64,000 nt of DNA from the NCBI GenBank assembly GCA_910587995.1, contig CAJUNS010000001.1:135102-199101 (forward strand), read 5' to 3'. Below, in pieces: positions 7,351-16,428 of the stretch (position 1 is its first letter; each line of letters opens with the position of its first letter). A program made the translations under genes and the position numbers. Source of the DNA: an uncultured Oscillospiraceae bacterium. Lineage in GTDB: Bacteria; Bacillota_A; Clostridia; Oscillospirales; Acutalibacteraceae. The notes beneath the pieces are model-generated. The model was not told the DNA's origin, ran no database searches, and saw nothing but the letters and a program-made list of their open reading frames with translations.

Positions 7351-10300
7351 GAGGCAAAGAATTTCTCGACAAAATGGAACTGCTGGACCCGGAACTGGTC
7401 CAAGCCGCGGCCATGGAGCCGGAGAAGCCCACCCGGCGGCAGGCGGTTATCCGCTTTTTTACCGGAAGCCCGCCCGCCGGGGAGCCTCAAAGCGCCCAAG
7501 AGCCTGGACTGTTCCGGCGCGGCGGCGGCGTGTGGGCGGCAGCGGCCCTGTGCCTGTGCGCGGCCCTGCTGCCCGTGCTCCTAACCCAGGGGGCCAGCCT
7601 GTTCGGGCTGGCGGGAGCCTCCCAGAGCATGGCGGCAAGCCAGTATGCCCAGTATCAGGACTGGCAGGAGGGCTTTGCCCCAGAGGACTACTTCAAGTTT
7701 AATCCAGAGTCCAACCAGGGGCTGACAGGCATTTACCTGGCAGAGGGCCTAAACAGCGGCAGCCGGGCCTATGACGGCTTTCTCGTGCTGGACCCGGACG
7801 ACCCGGACCAGCTCTCCTTCACCCGCTGGCTGAACAACACCCGCACCGCACCGCTCCTGCCCACCCAGTACCTTTACTGCGGGGCAAGCTTCCAGTGGGA
7901 CCAGGCCAAAGAGGTCCGGTTCCTTTGGGAGGACGTGAACCCGGATGACGGGGAATACACCTGGGACAACATCTATGTAACCGCCAGCACCCAAAAACAG
8001 CCCTGGGACAAATTTGAGGGCTATGCGGAGTCCAGCCAAAGCGAGACCGTCACCCGGCGGGACGGGGTGGACATTCGCGCCGTAGGCCGGCCAGGCTATG
8101 AGAAAGCCCTGTGGTTCCAGAAGGACGGAGCCTGGTACAAGGTCTACGGCGACCCGGACGTGACCGCCGAAGCCCTGGGCCGGGTGGTGGACTGGATCTG
8201 GACCGGCGAGGCCCAGCCGGACCGCTTTGACAAGGCCGAGGGCGACGTCTATCAAGTGGAAGAATGCAAAAAGGACCTGGAAAAGCTGGTGGAGGAGATT
8301 CCCCTTGGGGCATACATTCCCACCGACTCCCGCTGGTGCCCGGCCATGAGCGACGCGGTGCTCACCCGCGTTAACGGGACGGAAATCGACGCGCAGGTGA
8401 ACTATGCGCCCCACCCGGGCAAGCTGCTGGACCATTGGCAGGTCTATCTGCCCAACGACCTCCATCATGCCGGGGAATATGTCCAGGAGCGCAGCCTGGG
8501 CCAGCTGGAGGCCATCACCGAGGAACAGGTGCGGGAGCATGTAGCGGCCCGCGGCCAGGAAAAGTCCAACCTGCTGGCCTTCCGCTGGGGGGCCTACTAT
8601 GTGGAGGCCTGGTACCAAAACACCGGCGACACGGCCAAGGATATCTGGGAGCTGCTGTGCTACCTGCGGGACGAGATGGGCGCGCCCAACGGCCAGCTGT
8701 TTAAGCAGAGCTACGGGGATGGCATGAACCCCGAGGACCTGTTCCAGCATGAGGACAAGGGGATCAGCTCCAACGCGGTGGGGGACTATTTCCTGCCCCC
8801 GGAGAACCAGCCTGAGGAAAACACCGTTTATTTCAGCACTCTGGCGGACCCGCTGAACTCCCAGCCTTTCCCGCCCCTTCCGGCGGACTTCTTTAGCTGC
8901 TATGGCTATTTTGACAGCTCCAGCCAGCCGCAAAAGCTGCTGGCCATCTGGTACAAGGAGGACCCCGAGGCCATCACAGGCGGCAGCCAGTCCATTTTCT
9001 TGAGCTGCGGGCCTGGCAAGCAGGATTTCTCCGCCCTCACCCGGGAAGGCCAGAAGTCCGGCATGACCGTTACGGACATGGACGGGACCAAGGTCTATGC
9101 CGTAGGCGGCAAATACAGCGCCAAGCTTCTGGCTTTCCAGAAGGAAGACAGCTGGTATGTGCTGCAAGGCGAGCCCGGTGCGCGGGTAGAGGATATGGCC
9201 CTAATCGTGTCCCAGCTTCTGAGCCAGTCCGTGGACTTCAGCCTCTTTGCCCGGGAAAAGGGCTATACCTACTCCCACCTCAACCTGGACGAAACGACAG
9301 ACGAGCCAGAGGCAAAGAAAGCGCTGGAAAACTGCCCCTTCGTGGAGCAGATCCCCTCTTGGGAAGAATTTCTGCCCGAGGTTAGGGGTATGACCCTGCT
9401 CCAGCGCAAGAGCCCAGAGGGCACGGAGGACGTGGAGCTCTCCCTGTCCCTGGCAATCCGGGAGGAGCCTGGCAAGTTTATTCAAGGCGTGGATGTTTTC
9501 ACAAGCAGCGACATGCGCTTCTTAAGCGCCCGAGAGAAGGAAGCCCTTGTGGATATGAGCGTTTACAGCGCCCTGCCCAGCCTGGATGAGCAGAGGCGGT
9601 ATATCCAGGACAACTGCGGGCTGTCCATCTACCGCGGCGGCCTGCTGGTGCTGGACTTCGGCGGCACGTATATGCGGCTTTCCCTTAACGGGGAGGCGGA
9701 GATCGACAAGGTTTCCGATGGGACTATGGAGAACATTTTAACCATGCTGGGGGCTTTCAACGAGGCGCAGGCCGAGCGCCTGGCGCAGCAGCGCCACGAG
9801 ACCTGGCGGAAAGCCCTGGGCGCTTTGGGCTTCGCCCAGCTGCCCTTAGAGGACCTCACCCTGAGCAACCACCCCGCCGGCGGCAAGGACCCCGCCTTTG
9901 ACCTGGCCGCCCTGCCCACGGTCAGCCACCAGGATATTGCGGCTTACTTGAACGGCAGCCCGCCTACCGCGGAGGTGGACGGGGAGACCCGAAAGCTTCT
10001 CTCCTTCCAGTGGGGCGAGTCCTATGCCTCCGCCATCGTCCGGCCCGGGGCCAGCGTGGAGAACATCTATACCCTGCTCAGCCGGGTGCGGAACATGACC
10101 TCGCCGGAAAGCCTGGGGAATGTGTTCACCATGGGCTCCGCCAGCGCTATGACCGTCAGCCCGGAGCTGGCGGAGGCTCTGCCGGACCTGTTCCAACACA
10201 CCACCCCCCTGGGCGCGCCGGTGGATTGGCCTATCCCAGTGGAGGACGCGGTGAACGTATGGGCGCGGGATACCTTTGAGGGCTTTGAGTGGGAGCTTAA

Positions 10301-10544
10301 GACCATCCATGTTATGGACCTGAGCAAAGACCAGGATACCATGCTGGCCAGCGTGAGCTATCTGGTGAAGCCCAACAGCGCCGGTTCGCTCCAGGGCACG
10401 GCCCTAAACGTGACCGAGGCCGGAGAAGACGGCTGGTACTATGTGGGCTGGCAGATGGTGCTGAAAAAGCAAAGCGGCGGCTCCTGGAGAGTGACGGAAA
10501 CCGGCGGAGCCATGGGTATTGAGGATTCGTTGATTCATGCCTAA
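7347..10544 (+). CDS. Large membrane-anchored partner of the ECF sigma factor, with repeats
   Basis: 1065 aa. A cytoplasmic N-terminus of about 60 residues, one membrane segment (about 62-80) and a very large outer part. The topology is that of an anti-sigma factor or sensor. I recognise no catalytic domain. The outer part carries a weak repeat, seen near residues 253-287, 410-441, 594-625 and 885-918, each with a pattern like LLxFQxxxxWY followed 10-15 residues later by a predicted helix. The start is ATG at 7347, with AGGAGG upstream and overlap with the sigma factor stop. An upstream in-frame extension into the sigma gene is not credible. Confidence 0.8.
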   Translation: MRGKEFLDKMELLDPELVQAAAMEPEKPTRRQAVIRFFTGSPPAGEPQSAQEPGLFRRGGGVWAAAALCLCAALLPVLLTQGASLFGLAGASQSMAASQYAQYQDWQEGFAPEDYFKFNPESNQGLTGIYLAEGLNSGSRAYDGFLVLDPDDPDQLSFTRWLNNTRTAPLLPTQYLYCGASFQWDQAKEVRFLWEDVNPDDGEYTWDNIYVTASTQKQPWDKFEGYAESSQSETVTRRDGVDIRAVGRPGYEKALWFQKDGAWYKVYGDPDVTAEALGRVVDWIWTGEAQPDRFDKAEGDVYQVEECKKDLEKLVEEIPLGAYIPTDSRWCPAMSDAVLTRVNGTEIDAQVNYAPHPGKLLDHWQVYLPNDLHHAGEYVQERSLGQLEAITEEQVREHVAARGQEKSNLLAFRWGAYYVEAWYQNTGDTAKDIWELLCYLRDEMGAPNGQLFKQSYGDGMNPEDLFQHEDKGISSNAVGDYFLPPENQPEENTVYFSTLADPLNSQPFPPLPADFFSCYGYFDSSSQPQKLLAIWYKEDPEAITGGSQSIFLSCGPGKQDFSALTREGQKSGMTVTDMDGTKVYAVGGKYSAKLLAFQKEDSWYVLQGEPGARVEDMALIVSQLLSQSVDFSLFAREKGYTYSHLNLDETTDEPEAKKALENCPFVEQIPSWEEFLPEVRGMTLLQRKSPEGTEDVELSLSLAIREEPGKFIQGVDVFTSSDMRFLSAREKEALVDMSVYSALPSLDEQRRYIQDNCGLSIYRGGLLVLDFGGTYMRLSLNGEAEIDKVSDGTMENILTMLGAFNEAQAERLAQQRHETWRKALGALGFAQLPLEDLTLSNHPAGGKDPAFDLAALPTVSHQDIAAYLNGSPPTAEVDGETRKLLSFQWGESYASAIVRPGASVENIYTLLSRVRNMTSPESLGNVFTMGSASAMTVSPELAEALPDLFQHTTPLGAPVDWPIPVEDAVNVWARDTFEGFEWELKTIHVMDLSKDQDTMLASVSYLVKPNSAGSLQGTALNVTEAGEDGWYYVGWQMVLKKQSGGSWRVTETGGAMGIEDSLIHA

Positions 10545-10570
10545 TCGTTAGCGCAGTTCAAAAGGGACGA
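10545..10570. repeat. Repeat family B, short fragment
   Basis: GTTAGCGCAGTTCAAAAGGG matches the outer end of family B, but the rest is absent. Confidence 0.45.
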
Positions 10571-10574
10571 TAAC

Positions 10575-10613
10575 AAAAGCCAAGATTCCCGGTGTTCCGG
10601 TGTCTTGGCTTTT
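10575..10613. terminator. Bidirectional terminator
   Basis: AAAAGCCAAGA and TCTTGGCTTTT form a stem with A and T tracts on both sides, between two convergent genes. Confidence 0.85.
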
Positions 10614-10625
10614 TGTGTTCCCCGG

Positions 10626-11420
10626 CTACAGGCCATCCCGGGCCAGCCGGATGCCCGCTTCCAGAAAGCGGTCCCGTTTTTCCGCAAAATTTTCGTTTCC
10701 CCAGGCCCAGGCCGGAGCGCCCGGCTCCAGCGGGTGCTTGTCCGAGGCCATCAGCGCCACCGCCGAGCCCATGCCGTAGTAGCCGCATACGCTCACAGCC
10801 GCCGAGGCCTCCATGTCCACCCCCGCGTATCCCAGAGAGCGCCAGCGGGCCTCCTTATAAAAGGTCTGCCGGTATACCGCGTCCGTGGTCACCGTGTTCT
10901 CCCGGCGGACCCGCAGGCCCGCCCCTTGAAAGGCCTCCGCCAGCTGGCCAAAGCTCCAAGAGCCCTGGGGGACGGCGGTTTCCGGGTCTGGGAGGTAGTG
11001 GCGGGAAACCCCCTCCTCGCACAGCAGCCGGGCTGGCAGCAGCACATCTCCCACCTGGACCGCCTCGCTAAAGGCGCCGCACAGGCCCAGCAGCAGAATT
11101 TCTTCCGTGCCCAGGGCGTGCAGGGTCTCAATGACGCAAGCGGCTTGCGGCGCCCCCCGGCCTCCGTCCAAAAAGCAAAGGCCCTCCCAGCCCTCCACCG
11201 CCAGCACCGGCGTGTGGGTGATGAACCCCGGCAGCTGCTGGCAGAGCAGCTGGGTGGGGAAGCGCTCCGCCAGCAGAGGCAGGCCCCTGCCCAGGCAGAA
11301 GACCACCGCCCGCCGGGGCAGCCGGGGGGCCTTGCCCTGCACATGCTTGCTTTTTACATGCTCTTCCGCGGTAAAAACCGGCCGCGTCCGGTCCTCTTCA
11401 AAACACCACTGCGCGTTCAT
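10626..11420 (-). CDS. Nucleoside phosphorylase (uridine phosphorylase/PNP family)
   Basis: 264 aa. The phosphorylase superfamily signatures are visible: a glycine-rich phosphate-site segment (EILLLGLCGAF), a central TTDAVYR, and the nucleoside-site GVDMEASAAVSV with the conserved Met-Glu pair. These enzymes split nucleosides with phosphate to base plus ribose-1-phosphate; the substrate cannot be assigned from sequence alone. The start is preceded by GGAGGAAGCGG. It appears to be a single-gene unit between its promoter (11467-11495) and a bidirectional terminator. Confidence 0.8.
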   Translation of the reverse strand: MNAQWCFEEDRTRPVFTAEEHVKSKHVQGKAPRLPRRAVVFCLGRGLPLLAERFPTQLLCQQLPGFITHTPVLAVEGWEGLCFLDGGRGAPQAACVIETLHALGTEEILLLGLCGAFSEAVQVGDVLLPARLLCEEGVSRHYLPDPETAVPQGSWSFGQLAEAFQGAGLRVRRENTVTTDAVYRQTFYKEARWRSLGYAGVDMEASAAVSVCGYYGMGSAVALMASDKHPLEPGAPAWAWGNENFAEKRDRFLEAGIRLARDGL

Positions 11421-11466
11421 CCGCTTCCTCCTTGGGCGATAAATATGATCTAATTGGAGCATATAT

Positions 11467-11495
11467 ATCATATCATGGCAAAAAGAAAGTGTCAA
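11467..11495 (-). promoter_or_regulatory. Promoter of the nucleoside phosphorylase
   Basis: TTGACA (11495-11490), 17-base spacer, TATGAT (11472-11467) on the minus strand. Element A copy 2 inserted 16 bases upstream of the -35 box. Confidence 0.75.
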
Positions 11496-11511
11496 GGGCC
11501 TTCCGGGGCCT

Positions 11512-11596
11512 GGGAGTGCCGCAGAGATTATCATTCGTGTTCCCCCCGCCCGTAGGGCGGGGGGAACACGAAAAGCTCTCCGAAACGGACACTCCC
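11512..11596. mobile_element. Element A (MITE-like), copy 2
   Basis: 85 bp, GGGAGTGCCG to GGACACTCCC, with the central hairpin TTCCCCCCGCCC / GGGCGGGGGGAA. Flanked by a perfect 9-bp direct repeat CCGGGGCCT (11503-11511 and 11597-11605). Confidence 0.88.
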
Positions 11597-11612
11597 CCGG
11601 GGCCTCCCAAAA

Positions 11613-12467
11613 CTAGCCCCTTTCTCCAGCGGCCCCGGTCAAAACTTTATAGATCGCCGCCTTGCGCAGGCCAGAGGCTTGGGCCGCCTGCTTGGCCGCC
11701 TCACTGGGGGAGGCCCCGGCCTCCAGCAGCTCTTGGGCCAGCTCCACCGCCTCCTCCAGAGAATAGGGCTCCTCCTTCACGGGCCTCTCCGCCCCGGCCA
11801 CCACCAGCACATATTCGCCCCGGGGCTCCTGCTCCCGGTAGCGGGCGGCGGCCTCCCCCAAGGTGGTCCGCCAAACCTCCTCATGGATTTTTGTCAGCTC
11901 CCGCACCACGGCAATCTTCCGCTCCGGCCCGAAGAGCTTCTCCAAGTCCCCCAGGGTCCGCCGCAGCTTGTGGGGGGCCTCGTAAAAAATCATGGTGCGG
12001 GCCTCCCCCTCCACCTGCGCCAGATGCTCCCGGCGGCCGCGCTTGTTCATGGAGAGAAAGCCCTCGAAGGTGAACCGCCCTGTGGGCAGGCCGCTGACCG
12101 CCAGGGCCGAAATGGCAGCGGTAGGTCCGGGCACCACATAGACGGGCAGGCCCTCCCGGGCGCAGGCGGCAATCAGGGTCTCGCCCGGGTCCGACACAGC
12201 GGGCATGCCCGCGTCGGACACCAGGGCGCAGGTCTCCCCGGCCCGCAGCCGGGCCAAAATCGTTTCGCCCCGGCTCAGCTTGTTGTGTTCAAAATAGCTC
12301 AAAAGGGGCTTGTGGATGTCGAACCGGGCCAAAAGCCCCCGGGTCACCCGGGTATCCTCCGCCGCGATAAAGTCGGCTTCCGCCAGGGTTTCCCGGGCCC
12401 GGGGAGAGAAGTCCCCCAGGTTGCCAATGGGCGTGCCAACCACATAGAGCGCGCCTTTTTCCAGCAT
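11613..12467 (-). CDS. rsmI: 16S rRNA (cytidine1402-2'-O)-methyltransferase
   Basis: 284 aa, normal length. The tetrapyrrole-methylase fold is shown by YVVGTPIGNLGD at the start, the AAEDTR and SDAGMPAVSDPG motifs and VPGPTA. It methylates the 2'-OH of C1402 in the decoding centre, together with RsmH. The start has GGGAGG upstream, one base after the stop of the preceding methyltransferase gene, so the two form an operon. Confidence 0.95.
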   Translation of the reverse strand: MLEKGALYVVGTPIGNLGDFSPRARETLAEADFIAAEDTRVTRGLLARFDIHKPLLSYFEHNKLSRGETILARLRAGETCALVSDAGMPAVSDPGETLIAACAREGLPVYVVPGPTAAISALAVSGLPTGRFTFEGFLSMNKRGRREHLAQVEGEARTMIFYEAPHKLRRTLGDLEKLFGPERKIAVVRELTKIHEEVWRTTLGEAAARYREQEPRGEYVLVVAGAERPVKEEPYSLEEAVELAQELLEAGASPSEAAKQAAQASGLRKAAIYKVLTGAAGERG

Positions 12468-12468
12468 G

Positions 12469-13197
12469 TCACGGCCTCCCTTTCCAGTAATCTCCATACA
12501 TGTCCCGCAGTTCCGGCGAGTCCCCGCCCGTCTCGTCCCGCAGCAGCAAAGTGGGCTCCGCCTGTAAGCCGGACCGTCCGCCCCGGCGGCACTCCAGCAA
12601 AAACAAGTAGGGCGGCCGGGCCCCATCCAGCTGGACCAGCCGCAGGCGTTTGGGCTCCAGGCCCTGTTCATGGAACAGCGCCAGCGCCTCCGCCAGCCGG
12701 GCCACCGGCAGGCACAGGCACAGCCGCCCGCCGGTTTTCAGGCCATAGCGGCCGCACTGGGCCAGAACCTCCAGGCTCAGGGCCTCCTCATGCCGGGCCA
12801 GAGACCGGTCCTGGCCTTCGCTTCGGGCCCCGCTGCCCAGGGGGTAGTAGGGCGGGTTGCAGGCCATCCGGTCCAGGCCCTGGTGGGGCAGCAGGGCCTT
12901 ATAATCCCGCAGGTCCCCCTGTAAGAGGGCGATTTTCTCCCCCAGGCCGTTGGCCTCCACCGACCGCTCCAGCAGCCGGACCGCCTCCACCTGCAGTTCT
13001 ACCGCGTCCACCTGGGCTGGCCGCCCCCACAGGCACCACAGCAGGGCCACGCCCCCGCACCCGGCCCCCAGGTCGGCGCAGCGCTCCCCTGGGCGGGGCA
13101 GGGAGAACCTGGCCAGCAGCAAAGTGTCGGTGGTTAGGCGGTGGCGGGGGCTGGTTAAAATTTTCCCCCGGTTGCCCAAAGGCTCCCAGCGTTCCAT
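12469..13197 (-). CDS. tRNA1(Val) (adenine37-N6)-methyltransferase-like protein
   Basis: 242 aa. A Rossmann-fold SAM methyltransferase with ADLGAGCGG as the SAM-binding loop and NPPYY as the N6-adenine catalytic motif. This matches the TrmN6/YfiC family, which in Firmicutes is usually encoded next to rsmI, as here. The start was set at ATG with GGGGAGG eight bases upstream; an upstream in-frame ATG lacks such a site. The substrate is inferred from family and neighbourhood. Confidence 0.88.
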   Translation of the reverse strand: MERWEPLGNRGKILTSPRHRLTTDTLLLARFSLPRPGERCADLGAGCGGVALLWCLWGRPAQVDAVELQVEAVRLLERSVEANGLGEKIALLQGDLRDYKALLPHQGLDRMACNPPYYPLGSGARSEGQDRSLARHEEALSLEVLAQCGRYGLKTGGRLCLCLPVARLAEALALFHEQGLEPKRLRLVQLDGARPPYLFLLECRRGGRSGLQAEPTLLLRDETGGDSPELRDMYGDYWKGRP

Positions 13198-13223
13198 AGG
13201 CGTTTTCCTCCCCAGCATATGGA

Positions 13224-13262
13224 AAAGCGAAGCCCAAAAGTTTCCTCTGGGCTCCGCTTTTC
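13224..13262. terminator. Terminator between ferredoxin and trmN6-like gene
   Basis: AAAAGCGAAGCCCA and TGGGCTCCGCTTTT form an imperfect stem flanked by A and T tracts. Confidence 0.7.
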
Positions 13263-13292
13263 CGCGTTTTGAAAGCTCATGCCAAAGCTGGC

Positions 13293-13463
13293 TTAACCCT
13301 CCTGGGGCGCGCTCACCGGGCATACGCCCGCGCAAGCGCCGCAGTCCAGGCACTTATCCGGGTCGATGACGTACTTGCCGTCCCCCTCGGAGATGGCGTC
13401 GGCAGGGCACTCTCCGGCGCAGGCGCCGCAGGCAATGCATTCGTCGTTGATGGTATAAGGCAT
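13293..13463 (-). CDS. 2[4Fe-4S] ferredoxin
   Basis: 56 aa with two CxxCxxCxxxCP clusters (CIACGACAGECP and CLDCGACAGVCP), the clostridial bacterial-type ferredoxin. It is a soluble low-potential electron carrier. The start is ATG of MPYTI with GGAGG eight bases upstream; a longer version starting MEVFP would overlap that site. It is monocistronic, with its own promoter. Confidence 0.95.
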   Translation of the reverse strand: MPYTINDECIACGACAGECPADAISEGDGKYVIDPDKCLDCGACAGVCPVSAPQEG

Positions 13464-13517
13464 AGGGAACACCTCCATGTAATTTCAGCGGGCCCCGAAG
13501 GCCGCGCTTGTACCTCT

Positions 13518-13545
13518 ATTCTAACATATTTTCGTGAAAATGCAA
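13518..13545 (-). promoter_or_regulatory. Ferredoxin promoter
   Basis: TTGCAT (13545-13540), 16-base spacer, TAGAAT (13523-13518) on the minus strand. Confidence 0.6.
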
Positions 13546-13611
13546 CTCTTTTCCACGCCGCGCCGCCGGATTTTTTTGGAAGCTCTTCCCCGCTGTGGGA
13601 AAAGCGGCGTG

Positions 13612-15369
13612 TCACTCCAGATCCGGCCCCTGAGGCTCCCAATAGCCGTCATCCCATGGCGCGTCCCTGGGCAAAACAATGTCTATGGTGCGGGTGATTT
13701 TCGCGCCCCAGCTTGTTTCCACCTGGAAGGTAAAGAAATAGGTTTCATCGGTTTGGGTGGCAGAATGGAACTCCCATTGGTTGAAATAATACGTTTCTCC
13801 ATCATCCATCACGCTACGATCCTGCTGCACATAGACGCCGGAGGGGTTCTCCGGGTCGATGGCAATTTCGTTCCCCTGGCTGTCTACGGCCTTTATCATC
13901 TTTAAGGTGAAGTATTCATCGTAGATTTCCCAATACTTGTTGAAAATCTTGCTCAGGACTTTGGGGTAAAACCGAAAGTTGCCGTTCCGGTTTCCCGCGT
14001 TGTCAAACAGGGGCTGGGCGGTCATTTCCACCGTGTTCAAGGGGCCGGCAAAGCCGCCCCACTCGCCGCCTAGCACCATATGCACATTCTGGAAGCCGTT
14101 AAACCGTCCCTCCAGGCTGGCGTTGGTATATTTGGACTCGTAGTTGAATCCGTCCGGGTCGGGGTCCTGGCAGAACAGCATGTACTGTATCTCTCCGCCG
14201 TTGTTGTCGGCAATGCGGTCCTCCACCTGGGCGTCGAACAGATAATACTTCCCGTTGATCTTGATGTTGTTCCAGGCATGCCCCTGCCCGCCGATGGTTC
14301 CGCCGTTCACATAGGTTTCCAGGCCGATGCGGCGGGTCATCACCATAAAGGCGGCGGCGTAGTTATCGCAAACGCCAATGCCGCTTTTCAATACATCGTC
14401 CGCCAAAAAAACCTGCGTGCCGTCCCACATCTCCAAATCAAAGCCTTCCGGGTAGATCACGTCCTCTGGATGCTCATTGATTCCGTACACCGTGTGGTGA
14501 ATGAGGTAATCATAGCAGGCCTTCACCTTGTCATAGGTGGTCATGCCGCTGGTAAAGATCTGGCTGAACACTTTATCCACCGTCTCATCGGCAGAGGTGC
14601 CGGTTTTCATGGGGATAAGCCGGGTGTTGTTGATCAAATCCTTAATCCGGTTCCCGGAGTGGGTTGGCTGGGGGTGGATAATCTCCGGCAGCTCCGCCAC
14701 CACCTGGGGCTCCATGGTAATCTCGTTGTGGACAAAGTAGCCGCGGATATTATAGAAAATCTGCGCTACCTCCGCCCGGGTGGTGGTCTTTTGGGGCAAA
14801 ATCTTGTTCCCGCTGCCCTGGAGGATGTTGTGGGTAACCGCCCAACGCATGGCGGTTTCCGCGTAGCCGGCCACCGCGTTCCGGTCGGAAAACTTGTCCA
14901 GGGCGTGGGGGTTATAGGTCACGTCGTTTTCTGTGACGGTGGCATAGCGGTACAGCTGCATGGCGATATCCTGCCGGGTAATCTTTTGCCCCGGGCTGAA
15001 CCGGTAGTCCTCCGTGCCGCCGGCAATGCCATACATAGCCGCCCACTGCGCATACGGGGTAAAATAGCCGGAGCGGGGCGCGTCTTCATAGAGAAGCTTA
15101 TCGTATTCCCCTGGGTTTACCCCCGCCATGCGGCCCAGCACGGTTATAAACATGCCCCGGTCCATGGTGCGCTCCGGCGAGAAAGCGCTTTCCGAGGTGC
15201 CCTGGAAAAGCCCCTCTTGGGTCACATACTCCACCGCCGCCCGGTACCAGGCGTGCGCCGCCACATCCTCAAACCTGCTTGCGTCCGCGCTGGCCGGAAC
15301 CGCCGCCACCAAAATAAGCAGCAGGGCCAGCGCCAAAGAAGCCATTCTTTGCATTGCGTTTCGTTTCAT
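13612..15369 (-). CDS. Secreted SLH-domain protein with transglutaminase-like domain
   Basis: 585 aa. A signal peptide (about 1-30, ending PASA) is followed by three S-layer homology repeats (about 35-210), which usually bind pyruvylated wall polymer, and a transglutaminase-like fold (about 255-400). Its triad appears as Cys in GVCDNYA, His in GQGHAWN and Asp in YLFDAQ. The C-terminal ~150 residues are unassigned. It is probably a wall-anchored peptidase-like or cross-linking protein. The start was placed at the second ATG, where GAGG lies about nine bases upstream; an ATG nine bases earlier sits too close to that site. Confidence 0.85.
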   Translation of the reverse strand: MKRNAMQRMASLALALLLILVAAVPASADASRFEDVAAHAWYRAAVEYVTQEGLFQGTSESAFSPERTMDRGMFITVLGRMAGVNPGEYDKLLYEDAPRSGYFTPYAQWAAMYGIAGGTEDYRFSPGQKITRQDIAMQLYRYATVTENDVTYNPHALDKFSDRNAVAGYAETAMRWAVTHNILQGSGNKILPQKTTTRAEVAQIFYNIRGYFVHNEITMEPQVVAELPEIIHPQPTHSGNRIKDLINNTRLIPMKTGTSADETVDKVFSQIFTSGMTTYDKVKACYDYLIHHTVYGINEHPEDVIYPEGFDLEMWDGTQVFLADDVLKSGIGVCDNYAAAFMVMTRRIGLETYVNGGTIGGQGHAWNNIKINGKYYLFDAQVEDRIADNNGGEIQYMLFCQDPDPDGFNYESKYTNASLEGRFNGFQNVHMVLGGEWGGFAGPLNTVEMTAQPLFDNAGNRNGNFRFYPKVLSKIFNKYWEIYDEYFTLKMIKAVDSQGNEIAIDPENPSGVYVQQDRSVMDDGETYYFNQWEFHSATQTDETYFFTFQVETSWGAKITRTIDIVLPRDAPWDDGYWEPQGPDLE

Positions 15370-15403
15370 TTTAACCATTCCTCTTTTTTGTTTTTCTATG
15401 AAT

Positions 15404-15432
15404 ATTATAGAGCGGTGATGGGGTTAATCCAA
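15404..15432 (-). promoter_or_regulatory. Promoter of the SLH/transglutaminase gene
   Basis: TTGGAT (15432-15427), 17-base spacer, TATAAT (15409-15404) on the minus strand. Confidence 0.7.
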
Positions 15433-15493
15433 CGAAGCCAAGGGCTTCCACCGGCGCTGGCCCCAAGCGTGGAAAAACAGCGGCCGTTTATTT

Positions 15494-16357
15494 TCACTCC
15501 AAGTCCTTCAGCTGCTCCAGCTCCTGCTTGTCCACCTTCACCCGGCCATCCTTCAGAACCTTCACCTGGTCCGCTGTGTAGACCTTGGGGGCGGCCTCCG
15601 GGTCCTTGTCCAGACGCACGGTCAGGCGGCGGGTCAGCAGGTTCTGGTCAATGACCACACCCTTGCCATCCGGAGTGGAGACAATGGCGTTCACTTTGGG
15701 GGTGGTGCGCAGCAGGTCCTGGTAGGCCTCCTGCTCATACTTCAGGCAGCACATCAGCCGCCCGCAGGCCCCGGAAATTTTCACCGGGTTCAAGGAGAGG
15801 CCCTGCTCCTTTGCCATTTTGATGGACACTGGCTGGAACCCGGCCAGAAAGGACCCGCAGCAGAAGGGCCGGCCGCAAATGCCCATGCCCCCCAGCATCT
15901 TGGCCTCGTCCCGCACGCCGATTTGCCGCAGCTCGATGCGTGTGCGGAACAGGCCCGCCAGGTCCTTCACCAGTTCCCGGAAATCCACCCGGCCGTCGGC
16001 GGTGAAGTAGAAAAGAATTTTGCTGTTGTCAAAGGTGTATTCCACCTCCACCAGCTTCATCTCCAGGCCCCGGGCGGCAATGCGCTTTTCGCAGGCCTTA
16101 AAGGCGGCCTTCTCCTTGCGGTGGTTTTCCTCCACCTGCCGCAAGTCCTCGGAGGTGGCCCGGCGGATGAGCTTTCGCAGGGGCTGAATGATGGCGGAGT
16201 CCCGGACCTCCCGGTTTTCCATGGCCACCTCGCCGCACTCCACGCCCCGGGCGGTCTCCACAATAGCCATGTCGCCCCGGCGGAGCTGTTCCTCCCCGGG
16301 GTCGAAATAATACACCTTACCGGTGCTTTTAAAGCGTACGCCTATCACTTCTGCCAT
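15494..16357 (-). CDS. ricT: RicT (YaaT), PSP1-domain protein
   Basis: 287 aa. The PSP1 domain is conserved, with cysteines in GGMGICGRPFCCGSF and in SGACGRLMCCLKYE, the set that holds Fe-S clusters in the Ric (Y) complex of Bacillus. There RicT works with RicA and RicF to modulate RNase Y cleavage and sporulation phosphorelay. Its position after holB and darA matches the Bacillus yaaQ-holB-yaaT order. No ricA or ricF is in the window. Confidence 0.93.
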   Translation of the reverse strand: MAEVIGVRFKSTGKVYYFDPGEEQLRRGDMAIVETARGVECGEVAMENREVRDSAIIQPLRKLIRRATSEDLRQVEENHRKEKAAFKACEKRIAARGLEMKLVEVEYTFDNSKILFYFTADGRVDFRELVKDLAGLFRTRIELRQIGVRDEAKMLGGMGICGRPFCCGSFLAGFQPVSIKMAKEQGLSLNPVKISGACGRLMCCLKYEQEAYQDLLRTTPKVNAIVSTPDGKGVVIDQNLLTRRLTVRLDKDPEAAPKVYTADQVKVLKDGRVKVDKQELEQLKDLE

Positions 16358-16428
16358 TCTTTTTCTCCTAAAAGATAGATTCTATACCAAAATGTAAATA
16401 CAATGAAACTTAACATTACCCCACGCCG

